Assembly: GCF_900240945.1 (NCBI RefSeq)
Contig: NZ_OESG01000014.1
Coordinates: 2,758,734-2,822,733 of the forward strand
Length of the DNA stretch: 64,000 nucleotides
Source of the DNA: Mycobacterium sp. 3519A
GTDB taxonomy: Bacteria > Actinomycetota > Actinomycetes > Mycobacteriales > Mycobacteriaceae
Direction: 5' to 3'
Part shown: one piece after another, positions 44,341 to 53,914 of the stretch
Layout of the letters: each line of letters starts with the position of its first letter
Numbering within the stretch: the first letter of the stretch is position 1
Position numbers and translations under genes: made by a program
Notes under the pieces: model-generated
Told to the model about the DNA's origin: nothing
The model's input: the letters and a program-made list of their open reading frames with translations, nothing else
Database searches by the model: none

Positions 44341-44896
44341 GCGACATCATCATCCTCATGGCCGACGGCCCGGCCGCCCCGGCGGCTGGCAGCAGGCCGA
44401 ACAACCCGACGCAAGCGACGCCGCCGACTGGTTCGCCGGCCGGCTGCCCGACGGCTGGTTCGCCGGCGACCCGACGGTCGTCGTCGACCGCGACGAGATC
44501 ACCGTCATCGGCCGCCTCCCCGAGGTGGACGGCGAAGAAAGCGAGGCCAGAGCCTCAGGCAGAGCCGCCCGGTTCCGCGAGGAGACCCGCGGTGAACGGA
44601 TGCGGATCGCCGACGAGGCCGAAGCCCGTTACAACCGCAAGGTCGCGTGGGGCGTCGAGGTGGGAGGCGAACGAATCGTCTTCACCAACATCGCGGTACC
44701 GGTGATGACTCGGCTGCGGCAATCCGAACGGCAGGTGCTCGACACGCTGGTCGACGCCGGCGTCGCGCGGTCGCGCTCGGATGCGCTGGCCTGGTCGGTC
44801 CGCCTGGTCGGGGAGCATGCCGATGAATGGCTCGGCAAGCTGCGCGACGCGATGAAGAACGTCGACGATCTGCGTGCCGAAGGCCCTGGCCTCTAA
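44339..44896 (+). CDS. hypothetical 185-residue protein with His-rich start
   Basis: MRHHHPHGRRPGRPGGWQQA opens the protein, followed by FAGRLPDGWFAGDPTVVVDR and a charged helix, RFREETRGERMRIADEAEAR. The C-terminal part, MTRLRQSERQVLDTLVDAGV with RSRSDALAWSVRLV, resembles a ribbon-helix-helix or similar small DNA-binding/dimerisation segment, but I do not recognise the family. The His cluster could bind metal. There is no obvious ribosome site and a tandem 8-bp repeat covers the start. Its stop overlaps the molybdopterin oxidoreductase stop by 4 bp. Confidence 0.6.
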   Translation: MRHHHPHGRRPGRPGGWQQAEQPDASDAADWFAGRLPDGWFAGDPTVVVDRDEITVIGRLPEVDGEESEARASGRAARFREETRGERMRIADEAEARYNRKVAWGVEVGGERIVFTNIAVPVMTRLRQSERQVLDTLVDAGVARSRSDALAWSVRLVGEHADEWLGKLRDAMKNVDDLRAEGPGL

Positions 44897-47058
44897 ACCC
44901 GTTCGATTCCGACGTACGACGAACTGAGCGCGGCGGTCTGCGACAGCGGATCGACGGGCCCGCCGTCGACCAGCAGGTTGCGGTTGGCGCCGTAGGATTC
45001 CGGCTGCGCCCCGCCGCGCGGATCGAAAACCCTTGACCCCCAGCCATGGTCGACGACAACCACGCCGCGCCTTGGCCGCTCGTCGACCGTCGCCGCCAGT
45101 TCGATCGCACCGACTTGCGAGAACAGCCTGACCTTATCGCCGTCGCTGATGCCGATCGCGGCCGCGTCGTCGGGATGGATCAGCACCTCGTTGCGTTTCC
45201 CGGACGGGTGCAGGCCCGGCAGTTCGTTGAGCCACGAGTTCATCGAATGCCGGTTACGCCGGTTCGCCAGCTGAAACGGATAGTCGGCGGGCGGCGCGGG
45301 GCATGGCTCGGCGAGCAATTCGCGCGCCCGCGCAACGAATTCCGGCGGCGCCGCGTGCACCTTCTTGTCGTCGGTGCGTAGCGCACTCCGGAAATGGCCG
45401 AACTCCCGCGGGCCCAACACCCAACCGTGCGGATGTGACAGCACGTCACGCCATTTGATCTTGCGGCCGTTGACCTTTCGGCTGGTGGCGATCACCAGAC
45501 GGTCGATCCAGTGTGGACCGAACTCGAGCGACGGCTTGCGCGCCACCCGGGACAGCGTGCGCGTCGCCGTGATGAATCCGTTGAGCCCCTTGGCGCCGAA
45601 CAGCGGCTTGCGCATGGCGATCGCGAGGTCGACGAAGATCCGCCATTCCTGTCGTGCGCCAGGCGGCGGTTCGACGGCCCGCGGCCCGTACTGCAGATAC
45701 GGTTCGTCGTGCATGTTGCTCGTGAACGCGAGCAGGTCGTCGCGCTCCAACCAGTGCACGGCGGGCAGCAACCAATGCGCGTGCCGGTGGCTCTCGCGCT
45801 GCACGAAGTCGATGGCCACCAGCAGGTCCAGTTGCGCCAGCGCCTTGTCCAGCTTGGCGCCGTCAGGCCCGGACACCACCGGATTGCCGCAGTTGATCAA
45901 CATCGCCCTGATCTGGCCCGGCCCGGGAGTCGTTATCTCGTCGGGCAATTCGCTGAGCGCATGCGCGCCAGCCACCATGGGCCGACCCGCCACCCTGCTG
46001 GTGTGGTCGGCCGCTTTGACCATGCCCGACAACCGGATCGCGTCGACGTAACCGGGCTCGAACCTGCGCCCGCCCGGCCGGTCCATCCGGCCGGTGATCA
46101 CGTTGAGCACATGGCCGAGCCATTCCGCCACAGTGCCGGCAACGTGCAGCGACACCCCGGTCCGCGTCACCACCATCGCACCGCGTGCGGCGGCGAAATC
46201 CCGTGCCACTCCTTCGATCTGGACGCGGGGGATATCGCAGCGCGCCGCAAGGTCGTCCAGATCGGCGTCGGCGACGAGCCCGCGCAGGTCGTCGACTCCG
46301 GTGGCCAGTTCGGTGCAGTCCTGCCGGTGTTCGAGTCCTTCGTCGAGGATCACCTTCACCATGGCGAGCAGGAGCGCCCAGTCCTGTCCGGGGCGCACGG
46401 CCAGATGCACGTCGGCCTTCTCGGCGGTCTCGGTGCGCAGCGGGTCGACCACGACGATGGTCGCGCCCTGCTTCTGCCGGTTCAGCGCGCGCCGCCACCC
46501 GCCTGGCACGGTTTCCAGCCAATTCCATGCGCTCACAGCGGGATTGGTGCCGACGAGCACGAAGTAATCGCAGTTGTCGATGTCGGACACCGGGGCCATC
46601 AGCATTGACCCGTACATCGCCGCCGCGACGACGTGCATGGCGTTCTGGTCGACCGACCCGACGAAGTACCGGTTACGGGTGCCGACCGCGTCCAGCCAGG
46701 CGTTCATGAAGATGATGTTCGACGACGAGAAACCCGACGGGTTGCCGTAGTAGACCCCGATCGCGTCGGGGCCGTCGGCGTCGATGAGCGCGGTCATCCG
46801 CGTGGCGATGTCCGTGATCGCCTCGTCCCACGTCGACTCGACGTAACCGTCGCCGACGCGACGCATCGGGTTCAGGATCCGTCGCGGATGTTCGACGAGT
46901 TGGTTGGCGGTGCGGCCCTTGGCACAGAAGTCCTGCCAGGTGTGCGGGTTCTGTTTGTCGGCCGAGATCTTGGTGACGCGGTTGTCCTCAACCGTCACTT
47001 CCACACCGCACGACGCCAGGCAGTACCGGCAGAAGGTGTGCATGGTAGTGGCAGTCAT
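44893..47058 (-). CDS. molybdopterin-dependent oxidoreductase with 4Fe-4S cluster
   Basis: This 721-residue DMSO-reductase-family enzyme has an N-terminal Fe-S domain with HTFCRYCLASCG and FCAKGRTANQL (four Cys), a Mo-bis-MGD core (DAIGVYYGNPSGFSSSNIIF, LVGTNPAVSAWNW, VVDPLRTETAEKADVHLAVR) and a C-terminal molydopterin dinucleotide barrel (HPDDAAAIGISDGDKVRLFS). At the usual Mo-ligand place the sequence is GSVDQNAMHVVAAAMYG, with no Cys, Ser or Sec, so the ligand is unclear. It resembles Rv0197-type oxidoreductases of unknown substrate. No Tat signal or small subunit is seen. Start ATG 47058 is preferred; GTG 47067 is possible. Confidence 0.83.
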   Translation of the reverse strand: MTATTMHTFCRYCLASCGVEVTVEDNRVTKISADKQNPHTWQDFCAKGRTANQLVEHPRRILNPMRRVGDGYVESTWDEAITDIATRMTALIDADGPDAIGVYYGNPSGFSSSNIIFMNAWLDAVGTRNRYFVGSVDQNAMHVVAAAMYGSMLMAPVSDIDNCDYFVLVGTNPAVSAWNWLETVPGGWRRALNRQKQGATIVVVDPLRTETAEKADVHLAVRPGQDWALLLAMVKVILDEGLEHRQDCTELATGVDDLRGLVADADLDDLAARCDIPRVQIEGVARDFAAARGAMVVTRTGVSLHVAGTVAEWLGHVLNVITGRMDRPGGRRFEPGYVDAIRLSGMVKAADHTSRVAGRPMVAGAHALSELPDEITTPGPGQIRAMLINCGNPVVSGPDGAKLDKALAQLDLLVAIDFVQRESHRHAHWLLPAVHWLERDDLLAFTSNMHDEPYLQYGPRAVEPPPGARQEWRIFVDLAIAMRKPLFGAKGLNGFITATRTLSRVARKPSLEFGPHWIDRLVIATSRKVNGRKIKWRDVLSHPHGWVLGPREFGHFRSALRTDDKKVHAAPPEFVARARELLAEPCPAPPADYPFQLANRRNRHSMNSWLNELPGLHPSGKRNEVLIHPDDAAAIGISDGDKVRLFSQVGAIELAATVDERPRRGVVVVDHGWGSRVFDPRGGAQPESYGANRNLLVDGGPVDPLSQTAALSSSYVGIERV

Positions 47059-47077
47059 GGACCGCACCCTAGCCCGG

Positions 47078-48979
47078 TCAGACCTGCGTCATATCCCAAT
47101 AAGCGCCATGCTTAGCCAGCAGTTCCTCGTGGCTGCCGCGTTCGACGATCCTGCCTGCTTCCATCACCAGGATGACGTCGGCGTCGCGGATGGTCGAAAG
47201 CCGGTGGGCGATGATGAAACTGGTGCGGCCGCGGCGCAGTTCGCGCATCGCGTGCTGGATCAGCAGCTCGGTTCGGGTGTCCACCGAGCTGGTGGCCTCA
47301 TCGAGCACCAGCAGCTGAGGACGGGCCAGGAAGGCCCGTGCGATGGTGATCAGCTGCTTCTCGCCCGCGCTGATGTTGCCGCCGTCATCGCTGACCACGG
47401 TCTGGTAGCCGTCGGGCAGCGTGTGCACGAACCGGTCGACGTAGGCGGCCTTGGCCGCGGCGACCACCTCGTCCTGACTCGCGTCGGGCTTGCCGTAGGC
47501 GATGTTGTCGTAGATGGACCCGCCAAGCAGCCACGTGTCCTGCAGCACCATCCCGATCTGCGAGCGCACCGACCGCCTGTCGACGGTCGAGATGTCCACC
47601 CCGTCAATCAGAATCCGGCCCGAGTCGACCTCGTAGAACCGCATCAGCAGATTCACCAGCGTCGTCTTGCCCGCGCCGGTCGGGCCGACGATCGCCACGG
47701 TGCTGCCCGGTTCGGCCACCAGCGACAGGTCCTCGATAACCGGTGTGCCTGGCCGGTAGCTGAAGTCGACATGCTGGAACTCGACTCGACCGCCGTTGAC
47801 GGCCGGCAGGGTGACGTCGGGGTCCTGCGACTCCTCCTCGGCGTCGAGCAGATCGAAAACCCGTTCGGCGCTTGCGATCCCGGACTGCAGCGTGTTGTAC
47901 ATCGCGGCCACCTGGGTCAGCGGCTGGTTGAACTGCCGGACGTACTGGATGAAGGCCTGGATGCTGCCAAGCGTGATCTGGCCGGTCGCCACCTGGACGC
48001 CGCCGACCACCGCGACCGCGACGTAGCTGAGGTTGCCGACGAACGTGGTGGCAGGTCCGACCAGCCCGGAGAAGAACTGTGCGCCGAAGCTGGCGTGGTA
48101 GACGTCGTCGTTGGCTTCGGAGAACTGTTCCAGCGCCCTGGCCCGGTGGCCGAACGTCTTGACCACCGTGAAACCGCTGTAGGTCTCCTCGATGTGGGCA
48201 TTGAGCTTGCCGGTGTTCGTCCACTGTGCGACGAACAGCTTCTGTGACCGGCGGGCGATCGCGCGCGTCACCAGAAGCGACAGCGGCACGGTGATGACCG
48301 TGAGCAGCGTCAGCAGCGGTGAGATGGTCAACATCATCACCAGCACCGCCACCACGGTCAGCACCGACGTCAGCAGTTGAGAGATCGTCATCGACAACGA
48401 CTGCTGGATGTTGTCGACGTCGTTGGTGACCCGACTCAGCACCTCGCCGCGCCGCCGCGAATCGAAATAACTCAGCGGCATCCGGTGCACCTTGTTCTCG
48501 ACATCCGCGCGCAACGACACCATGGTGCGCTGCACCGCGACGTTGAGAAGCCGTGCCTGCAGCCAAACCATCAGAGCCGCAATCAGATACAGGCCCAACG
48601 CCAACAGCAGCGTGCGGCCGACCGCGCCGAAGTCCACACCGCGGCCAGGCACCACGTTCATGCCCGACAGCAGATCGGCGAACGTGGTGTCGCCGCGCGC
48701 CCGTGCCGCCGCGATCGCCTGCTCCTTCGTCAGTCCGGCGGGCAGTTGGCGGCCGATCACGCCGTTGAACAACAGGTCGGTGGCGTGACCGAGGATGCGC
48801 GGGCCGATCACGCCGATCGCGATGCCGCCGATCCCGAGCAGCATCACCATCGCGGTCAACCCGCGTTGCGGGGTCAGTTGCTTGACCAATCGGATCGCCG
48901 AGCCCTTGAAGTCGCGTGACCGCTGCATCGGCGCTTGCACGACGCCCCGGATCGGACGTGTCATCGGCCCCGCGGTCAT
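47078..48979 (-). CDS. ABC exporter half-transporter, catalytic-site partner (Rv1272c-like)
   Basis: This 633-residue protein has six membrane helices (about 30-340) and a C-terminal ATPase: Walker [14 protein letters not shown] (about 425), signature [15 protein letters not shown] (about 530), Walker [13 protein letters not shown] with catalytic Glu (about 555) and H-loop [13 protein letters not shown]. Start ATG 48979 overlaps the stop of the partner gene as ATGA, so the two are coupled. The gene order and paired design equal Rv1273c-Rv1272c. Substrate not determined here; the M. tuberculosis pair is thought to move lipids or drugs. Confidence 0.9.
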   Translation of the reverse strand: MTAGPMTRPIRGVVQAPMQRSRDFKGSAIRLVKQLTPQRGLTAMVMLLGIGGIAIGVIGPRILGHATDLLFNGVIGRQLPAGLTKEQAIAAARARGDTTFADLLSGMNVVPGRGVDFGAVGRTLLLALGLYLIAALMVWLQARLLNVAVQRTMVSLRADVENKVHRMPLSYFDSRRRGEVLSRVTNDVDNIQQSLSMTISQLLTSVLTVVAVLVMMLTISPLLTLLTVITVPLSLLVTRAIARRSQKLFVAQWTNTGKLNAHIEETYSGFTVVKTFGHRARALEQFSEANDDVYHASFGAQFFSGLVGPATTFVGNLSYVAVAVVGGVQVATGQITLGSIQAFIQYVRQFNQPLTQVAAMYNTLQSGIASAERVFDLLDAEEESQDPDVTLPAVNGGRVEFQHVDFSYRPGTPVIEDLSLVAEPGSTVAIVGPTGAGKTTLVNLLMRFYEVDSGRILIDGVDISTVDRRSVRSQIGMVLQDTWLLGGSIYDNIAYGKPDASQDEVVAAAKAAYVDRFVHTLPDGYQTVVSDDGGNISAGEKQLITIARAFLARPQLLVLDEATSSVDTRTELLIQHAMRELRRGRTSFIIAHRLSTIRDADVILVMEAGRIVERGSHEELLAKHGAYWDMTQV

Positions 48980-50712
48980 TCGCGTGCTCCGGCGCCGAGC
49001 GACTGCGAATCGGCGAATTCGGCGTAGGTCGGGCAGTCCGCCAGCAGCGTCTGGTGCGTGCCGATGCCCACCACCTGACCGTCGTCGATCACGACGATCT
49101 GGTCTGCCTCGGCCACCGTCGAAATCCGCTGCGACACAATCACTACCGTCGCATCGGCCGACACCTCGCGCAGCGCGGCGCGAACCCGTGCATCGGTGTG
49201 CACGTCGAGGGCGGAGAACGCGTCGTCGAACAGGTAGATGGCCGGCCTGCGGATCACCGCCCGCGCGATGGCCAAACGTTGCCGCTGCCCGCCGGAGAAG
49301 TTGATCCCACCCTGCGCGACGGGCATCGCCAGCCCCTCGGGGTGGGCCCGGACGAAATCGTCGGCGGACGCGACCCGCAGCGCCTCCCACATCTGTCCGT
49401 CGGTCGCATCGGCCTTGCCGTAGCGCAGGTTGTCGGCGACGGTGCCGGAGAACAGATAACCCCGCTGCGGCACCAGGCCGATGGCCGCCCACAACTGCTC
49501 GGTGTCGTAGTCGCGCACGTCGATGCCGTCGACGTACACCGCGCCCTCTGTCACGTCGTAGAGGCGGCAGATCATCGATATCAGCGTGGATTTCCCCGAA
49601 CCGGTGGACCCGACGACAGCGGTGGTGACGCCTGCCCCGGCCGTCAGGGAGACACCTCGCAGCACCGGTCGGTCGGCGCCGGCGTAGCTGAATGTCGCAC
49701 GGTCAAGCCGGATCTCGCCGCGGATGGTGTCCGGACGCACCGGCTGTTGCGGACTGACGATGGCGGGTGCGGTCGACAGCACCTCGGTGATGCGTTCCGC
49801 GCACACCGACGCCCGCGGCAACAGCACCAGGAGGAAGGTGGCCAGCAGCACCGCCATCAGGATCTGCATGAAGTAGGACAGGAACGCGATCAGGGAACCC
49901 ACCTGCATCTGGCCGGCGTCGATCCGCAACCCGCCGAACCAGATCAGCGCGACACTGGAGATGTTGATCACCAGCGTGGTCACCGGCAGCATCAGGGCCT
50001 GCAACTTGCCTGCTTCCAGAGCGGAATCCGAGAGGGCCTGATTCGCGACGCCGAATCGGTTCCGCTCGAACGGTTCCCGCGCGAACGCGCGGATCACCCG
50101 GATACCGGACAGCTGCTCGCGCATCACCCGGTTGATGCCGTCGATTTGACGCTGCACGCGACGGAAGATCGGCAGCAGCCGAGACACGATCAGGTAGTTG
50201 GCCAGGGCCAGCACCGGCACGCTGATCAGCAGCAGCCAGGACAGCCCCGCGTCCTGATGCACCGCCATGAAGATGCCGCCGATCGACATGATCGGCGCCG
50301 TGATCAGCATGGTGCAGCTCAGCTGGACGAACTGCTGGATCTGCTGGACGTCGTTGGTGGTGCGGGTCAGCAGCGACGGGGCGCCGAAGCGCGCGGTCTC
50401 TTCCGCCGAGAAGCTGGTCACGTGGCCGAACATCGTCGAGCGCAGATCGCGTCCGACACCCATGCCCGCGCGGGAACCGAAGTAGACCGCGCCGACGGCG
50501 CACACCACCTGCAGTCCGGTGACGCCGAGCATGACACCGCCGAGTTCGACGATGCGGCGCAGGTTGCCTTGGGCGACCCCGTCGTCGATGATCGCCGCGT
50601 TGACGGTCGGCAGGTACAGCGAGGCCAGCGTGCTGATCAGCTGGAGCCCGGCGACCGTGGCGAGCAGCGACCGGTACGGACGCGTGTACCGCCGCAGCAA
50701 CGCCCAGAGCAT
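48976..50712 (-). CDS. ABC exporter half-transporter, degenerate-site partner (Rv1273c-like)
   Basis: This 578-residue protein starts at ATG 50712 ([17 protein letters not shown]). Six membrane helices precede the ATPase with Walker [14 protein letters not shown] (about 365), signature [15 protein letters not shown] (about 475), Walker [14 protein letters not shown], and H-loop region [15 protein letters not shown]. The catalytic Glu is Asp and the H-loop His is Gln, so this subunit contributes one inactive ATP site, as in other heterodimeric exporters. First gene of the pair. Confidence 0.9.
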   Translation of the reverse strand: MLWALLRRYTRPYRSLLATVAGLQLISTLASLYLPTVNAAIIDDGVAQGNLRRIVELGGVMLGVTGLQVVCAVGAVYFGSRAGMGVGRDLRSTMFGHVTSFSAEETARFGAPSLLTRTTNDVQQIQQFVQLSCTMLITAPIMSIGGIFMAVHQDAGLSWLLLISVPVLALANYLIVSRLLPIFRRVQRQIDGINRVMREQLSGIRVIRAFAREPFERNRFGVANQALSDSALEAGKLQALMLPVTTLVINISSVALIWFGGLRIDAGQMQVGSLIAFLSYFMQILMAVLLATFLLVLLPRASVCAERITEVLSTAPAIVSPQQPVRPDTIRGEIRLDRATFSYAGADRPVLRGVSLTAGAGVTTAVVGSTGSGKSTLISMICRLYDVTEGAVYVDGIDVRDYDTEQLWAAIGLVPQRGYLFSGTVADNLRYGKADATDGQMWEALRVASADDFVRAHPEGLAMPVAQGGINFSGGQRQRLAIARAVIRRPAIYLFDDAFSALDVHTDARVRAALREVSADATVVIVSQRISTVAEADQIVVIDDGQVVGIGTHQTLLADCPTYAEFADSQSLGAGARE

Positions 50713-50826
50713 CCCGTTACTGTCGCACACCGCCCCCGCCGAAGTTGTGTTCGGCAGGGCCACCTGAGAATTCGCTAAATCAGCTGGTCAATCGGCATGT
50801 CGGTGGTTGTGGGTTTGGGCTGCCGC

Positions 50827-50832
50827 TACAGT
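50827..50832 (+). promoter_or_regulatory. -10 hexamer for a leaderless lprB transcript
   Basis: TACAGT, then 7 nt, then the GTG at 50840. The spacing predicts transcription starting at the GTG itself and fixes it as the lprB start over the in-frame GTG at 50831. Confidence 0.55.
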
Positions 50833-50839
50833 GCATGGC

Positions 50840-51418
50840 GTGACCCCCAGCAAGTGCGCGGCCGGCAGGACCCGGTCCGCGAAGATGCTGGCCGTGGCGG
50901 CCGCGGCCATGATGCCCGTGTTCGCCGCGTGCTCGAACGAATCCGGCGGGTCCACGTCGCCCAGCGTGCCGGAGTCGCCAGGGCCGTCCCAGAACGCGTC
51001 GCACGGGCCGATGTTCCCGGAATGCGGCGGCATCTCCGATCAGACGCTCGCCGAGCAGACCCGCGTCACCGGGCTGGTCAACACCGCGAAGAACTCCGTG
51101 GGCTGCCAGTGGCTGCAGGGCGGCGGCATCCTGGGCCCGCACTTCTCGTTCACCTGGTATCGCGGCAGCCCGATCGGGCGCGAGCGCAAGACCGAGGAAC
51201 TCTCGCGGGCCAGCGTGGAGGACATCAACATCGAGGGCCACAGCGGGTTCATCGCCGTCGGCGAGGACCCCACGCTCGGCAACAACCTGTGTGAAGTCGG
51301 TATCCAATTTCAGGACGACTTCATCGAGTGGTCGATCAGCTTCTCCCAGCAGCCGTTCCCGGACCCCTGCGACGTGGCCAAGGAACTGACCCGCCAATCG
51401 ATTGTGAACGCGAAATGA
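50840..51418 (+). CDS. lprB: lipoprotein LprB
   Basis: This 192-residue lipoprotein has a signal with a basic N-region (TPSKCAAGRTRSAKM), hydrophobic core LAVAAAAMMPVFAAC and lipobox FAAC (Cys about 31), then a Ser/Pro linker and a DUF3558 domain with the typical CGGISDQTLAE, VGCQWLQGGG and WYRGSPIGRERK segments ending DPCDVAKELTRQ. Outer face of the membrane. Equivalent to Rv1274 by position. Overlaps lprC as ATGA, so the two are coupled. Function unknown for the family. Confidence 0.88.
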   Translation: MTPSKCAAGRTRSAKMLAVAAAAMMPVFAACSNESGGSTSPSVPESPGPSQNASHGPMFPECGGISDQTLAEQTRVTGLVNTAKNSVGCQWLQGGGILGPHFSFTWYRGSPIGRERKTEELSRASVEDINIEGHSGFIAVGEDPTLGNNLCEVGIQFQDDFIEWSISFSQQPFPDPCDVAKELTRQSIVNAK

Positions 51419-51975
51419 GCCGGACTCCGCACCGCCGTCGGGCGCTGGCCGGGCTGGCCGCCGTGGTGTCCGTGCTGACGTTGCTGACCGGGTGCACCAA
51501 GACCGTCGAGGGCACCGCGGCCAAGTCCGGTGCCGGCGACGTGCCCCGCAACGACGACTCGGCCAAGCAGTACCCGAACCTGTTGAAGGAATGCGAGGTG
51601 CTGACCGAGGACATCCTCGCCAAGACGGTCGGCGCCGACCCGCTCGACATCCAGAGCACGTTCGTCGGCGCGGTGTGCCGGTGGCAGGCCGCCAACCCGG
51701 CGGGCCTGATCGACATCACCCGGTTCTGGTACGAGCAGGGCAGCCTCGACAACGAGAAGAAGGTCGCCCAGAGCCTGAACTACCAGATCGAGAACCGGTC
51801 GATCGCGGGCGTCCCGTCCATCGTGATGAAGCCCAACGATCCCAACGGCTCGTGCGGCGTGGCCAGCGACGCGGGCGGTGTCGTGGGGTGGTGGATCAAC
51901 CCGCAGACGCCCGGCATCGACGCGTGCGGAATGGCGATCAAGCTGATGGAGTTGACGCTGGCCACCAGCAGCTAG
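51415..51975 (+). CDS. lprC: lipoprotein LprC
   Basis: This 186-residue protein has the signal RRRALAGLAAVVSVLTLLTG followed by the lipobox Cys (about 26), and a DUF3558 domain paralogous to LprB: LKECEVLTEDILAKTVG, VCRWQAANPAG, RFWYEQGSLDNEKKV, GSCGVASDAGG, DACGMAIKLMELT. Equivalent to Rv1275. Tail to tail with sixA, with a long palindrome between. Confidence 0.88.
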   Translation: MSRTPHRRRALAGLAAVVSVLTLLTGCTKTVEGTAAKSGAGDVPRNDDSAKQYPNLLKECEVLTEDILAKTVGADPLDIQSTFVGAVCRWQAANPAGLIDITRFWYEQGSLDNEKKVAQSLNYQIENRSIAGVPSIVMKPNDPNGSCGVASDAGGVVGWWINPQTPGIDACGMAIKLMELTLATSS

Positions 51976-51990
51976 CGCGCCGGCTCTCCT

Positions 51991-52047
51991 CGAAATGCAC
52001 GTTTTGTCGGGCGGCACTCGCAGTTCTGCGCCAGAACGTGCATTTCG
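51991..52047. repeat. solo long palindrome, 16-bp arms
   Basis: CGAAATGCACGTTTTG (51991-52006) pairs with CAGAACGTGCATTTCG (52032-52047), one G-U wobble only. The 25-nt loop contains an inner perfect stem CGCAG-TT-CTGCG (52019-52030). It fills the gap between convergent lprC and sixA. It could act as a two-way terminator but lacks U-runs, and the two-tier build resembles the palindromes around the nuclease at 56678. Confidence 0.7.
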
Positions 52048-52059
52048 GCGACGGAACCG

Positions 52060-52566
52060 TCACCGGGCCACGTGGAAGCCGACCAGGGTGGCGCTGTTCA
52101 GCGTCAGCCGGTCCCATGGTTCGGCGGTGCGCAGCACGGCGATCGCCGACGTCGGGAACTTCGTCGAAATGCGCTCGGCCGCGGCGCTATTGCTGCCGTC
52201 GGCGGTGGCCAACCCGAGCGACAGCGACGACATCGTCGGCTCGTGGCCGATCACCAGCAGCGTGTCGACCGCCGGATCGACCCGGTTGATCTCGTCGATG
52301 ACCGCGCCGGGCGTCGCATCGTAAAGCCGGTCGACGTACTGCACGGGTGCGTTGATGCGGGTGCGGGCCAGCGTCTGCCGGGTGCGGGTGGCTGTCGAGC
52401 AGAGCACCGCGTCCACCGCGGGCGCTTGGGCGCGTAACCAGTCGCCCGCCAGCGCGGCCTCGCGCTCGCCGCGCGGTGCCAGCGGCCGCTCGTGATCAGC
52501 GACGCCGGACGGATAGTCCGACTTGGCGTGTCGGAGCAGCAGCAGCGTGCGATACCGGTCGGTCAT
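52060..52566 (-). CDS. sixA: SixA-type phosphohistidine phosphatase (Rv1276c-like)
   Basis: This 168-residue histidine-phosphatase-superfamily protein has the catalytic RHG-type motif LLLLRHAKSDYPSG (about 8-21), ERPLAPRGEREAALAGDWL, STATRTRQTLA (second Arg), a Glu in the RLYDATP region and the closing VIGHEPTMSSLSLGLA (second His). Members dephosphorylate phosphohistidine on proteins or small phosphates. Equivalent to Rv1276c by order. Confidence 0.87.
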   Translation of the reverse strand: MTDRYRTLLLLRHAKSDYPSGVADHERPLAPRGEREAALAGDWLRAQAPAVDAVLCSTATRTRQTLARTRINAPVQYVDRLYDATPGAVIDEINRVDPAVDTLLVIGHEPTMSSLSLGLATADGSNSAAAERISTKFPTSAIAVLRTAEPWDRLTLNSATLVGFHVAR

Positions 52567-52591
52567 CCATCAACGGTAGGCCCCGGCACCC

Positions 52592-52656
52592 GCGCCGACA
52601 CTACGGTTTCTGATGCGTTTCGGGCCTGTTCTCATCACAATCCGTAGTCTCGGCGC
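52592..52656. repeat. solo long palindrome, 24-bp arms, flanked by near-direct repeats
   Basis: The arm 52592-52615 (beginning GCGCCGACACTACGG) pairs with 52633-52656 at 21 of 24 positions, with a 17-nt loop. Outside it, CATCCATCAACGGTAGG (52564-52580) and CATCCATCAACCGCAGG (52658-52674) are direct repeats matching at 15 of 17 bases; the first includes the sixA start codon. The rest of this 199-bp gap (52567-52765) shows no gene. Confidence 0.65.
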
Positions 52657-52765
52657 CCATCCATCAACCGCAGGGCATGCCGATCGGCCTCCCAGGACTT
52701 GTCGGCGCCCGGACCTACACTCGCGATGCCGAGGAGATACGGGACCGATCAGAAGGGAGCCGGGT

Positions 52766-53914
52766 ATGCGATTCGTGCACACCGCCGACTGGCAGCTCGG
52801 CATGACCCGGTATTTCCTCAACGGTGAGGCGCAGCCGCGGTATTCGGCCGCCCGCCGCGACGTCGTCGCGGGTATCGGGCCGCTCGCCGCTGACGCAGGC
52901 GCCGAATTCGTCGTCGTCGCAGGCGATGTGTTCGAAGACAATCAGCTCGCGCCGCGTGACGTCAGCCTGTCGCTGGAAGCCATGCGCGCCATCGGCATTC
53001 CGGTGTTCCTGCTGCCGGGCAACCACGATCCGCTCGACGCGGCGTCGGTGTACACCAGTGCGCTGTTCGTCGCCGAATGCCCGGACAACGTCACGGTTTT
53101 GGATCGCGCGGGCGTGCACCAGGTGCGTCCTGGGCTGGAGATCGTCGCGGCGCCGTGGCGCTCGAAGAAGCCGACCCACGACCTGGTGGCCGACGTGCTC
53201 GACGGCCTCGAAGCCGACGGCGTCACGCGAATCGTGGTGGGGCACGGCGGTATCGACATGTTCGAACCGGACAAGGACAAGCCGTCGCTCATTCGGCTTG
53301 CCGCGTTGGAAGCAGCGATCGACCGCGGCGCTGTGCACTACATCGCGTTGGGGGACAAGCACTCCCGCACGGAGGTCGGCGCCACCGGGCGCATCTGGTA
53401 CTCCGGTTCACCGGAAGTCACCAACTACGACGACATCGAACCCGATCCAGGGCACGTGCTGATTGTCGACATCGACGAGGACCATCCGCAGCGGCCAGTG
53501 CGGGTCGACGCCCGCCGCGTCGGTCGTTGGCGCTTCGTCACGCTGCGTCGCACGGTGGACAGCAGCCGCGACGTCACCGACCTCGACCTCAACCTCGACC
53601 TGATGCCGGACAAGGAGCGCACCGTCGTGCGGCACGGGCTGAGCGGTTCGCTGACCGTCACCGACAAGGCCGCGCTCGACGCGTGCTTGGACAAGTACGC
53701 CAGGCTGTTCGCCGCGCTGGTGCCGTGGGACAAGGAAACCGACGTCGCGGTGATCCCCGCCGACGGAGAGTTCGACGACCTCGGTATCGGCGGGTTCGCC
53801 GCCGCCGCCGTCGACGAACTGGTGACCACGGCGCGGGCCGACGGTGAGGACGCCGACGACGCCCGCGCCGCGCTGGCGCTACTGCTACGACTGGCGGATC
53901 GAGGCATCGCATGA
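52766..53914 (+). CDS. SbcD/Mre11-like calcineurin-fold exonuclease (Rv1277-like)
   Basis: This 382-residue protein starts at ATG 52766 after AGAAGGGAG. The metallophosphatase motifs are in order: RFVHTADWQLGM (His/Asp; the usual DxH reads DWQ), VVAGDVFEDNQ (about 46), LLPGNHDPLD (about 78), VVGHGGIDM (about 152), ALGDKHSRTEV (about 193). Together with the downstream gene (ATGA overlap) it forms an SbcCD-type pair that processes DNA ends or hairpins. That a hairpin-processing pair lies between two long palindromes is notable. Equivalent to Rv1277. Confidence 0.87.
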   Translation: MRFVHTADWQLGMTRYFLNGEAQPRYSAARRDVVAGIGPLAADAGAEFVVVAGDVFEDNQLAPRDVSLSLEAMRAIGIPVFLLPGNHDPLDAASVYTSALFVAECPDNVTVLDRAGVHQVRPGLEIVAAPWRSKKPTHDLVADVLDGLEADGVTRIVVGHGGIDMFEPDKDKPSLIRLAALEAAIDRGAVHYIALGDKHSRTEVGATGRIWYSGSPEVTNYDDIEPDPGHVLIVDIDEDHPQRPVRVDARRVGRWRFVTLRRTVDSSRDVTDLDLNLDLMPDKERTVVRHGLSGSLTVTDKAALDACLDKYARLFAALVPWDKETDVAVIPADGEFDDLGIGGFAAAAVDELVTTARADGEDADDARAALALLLRLADRGIA

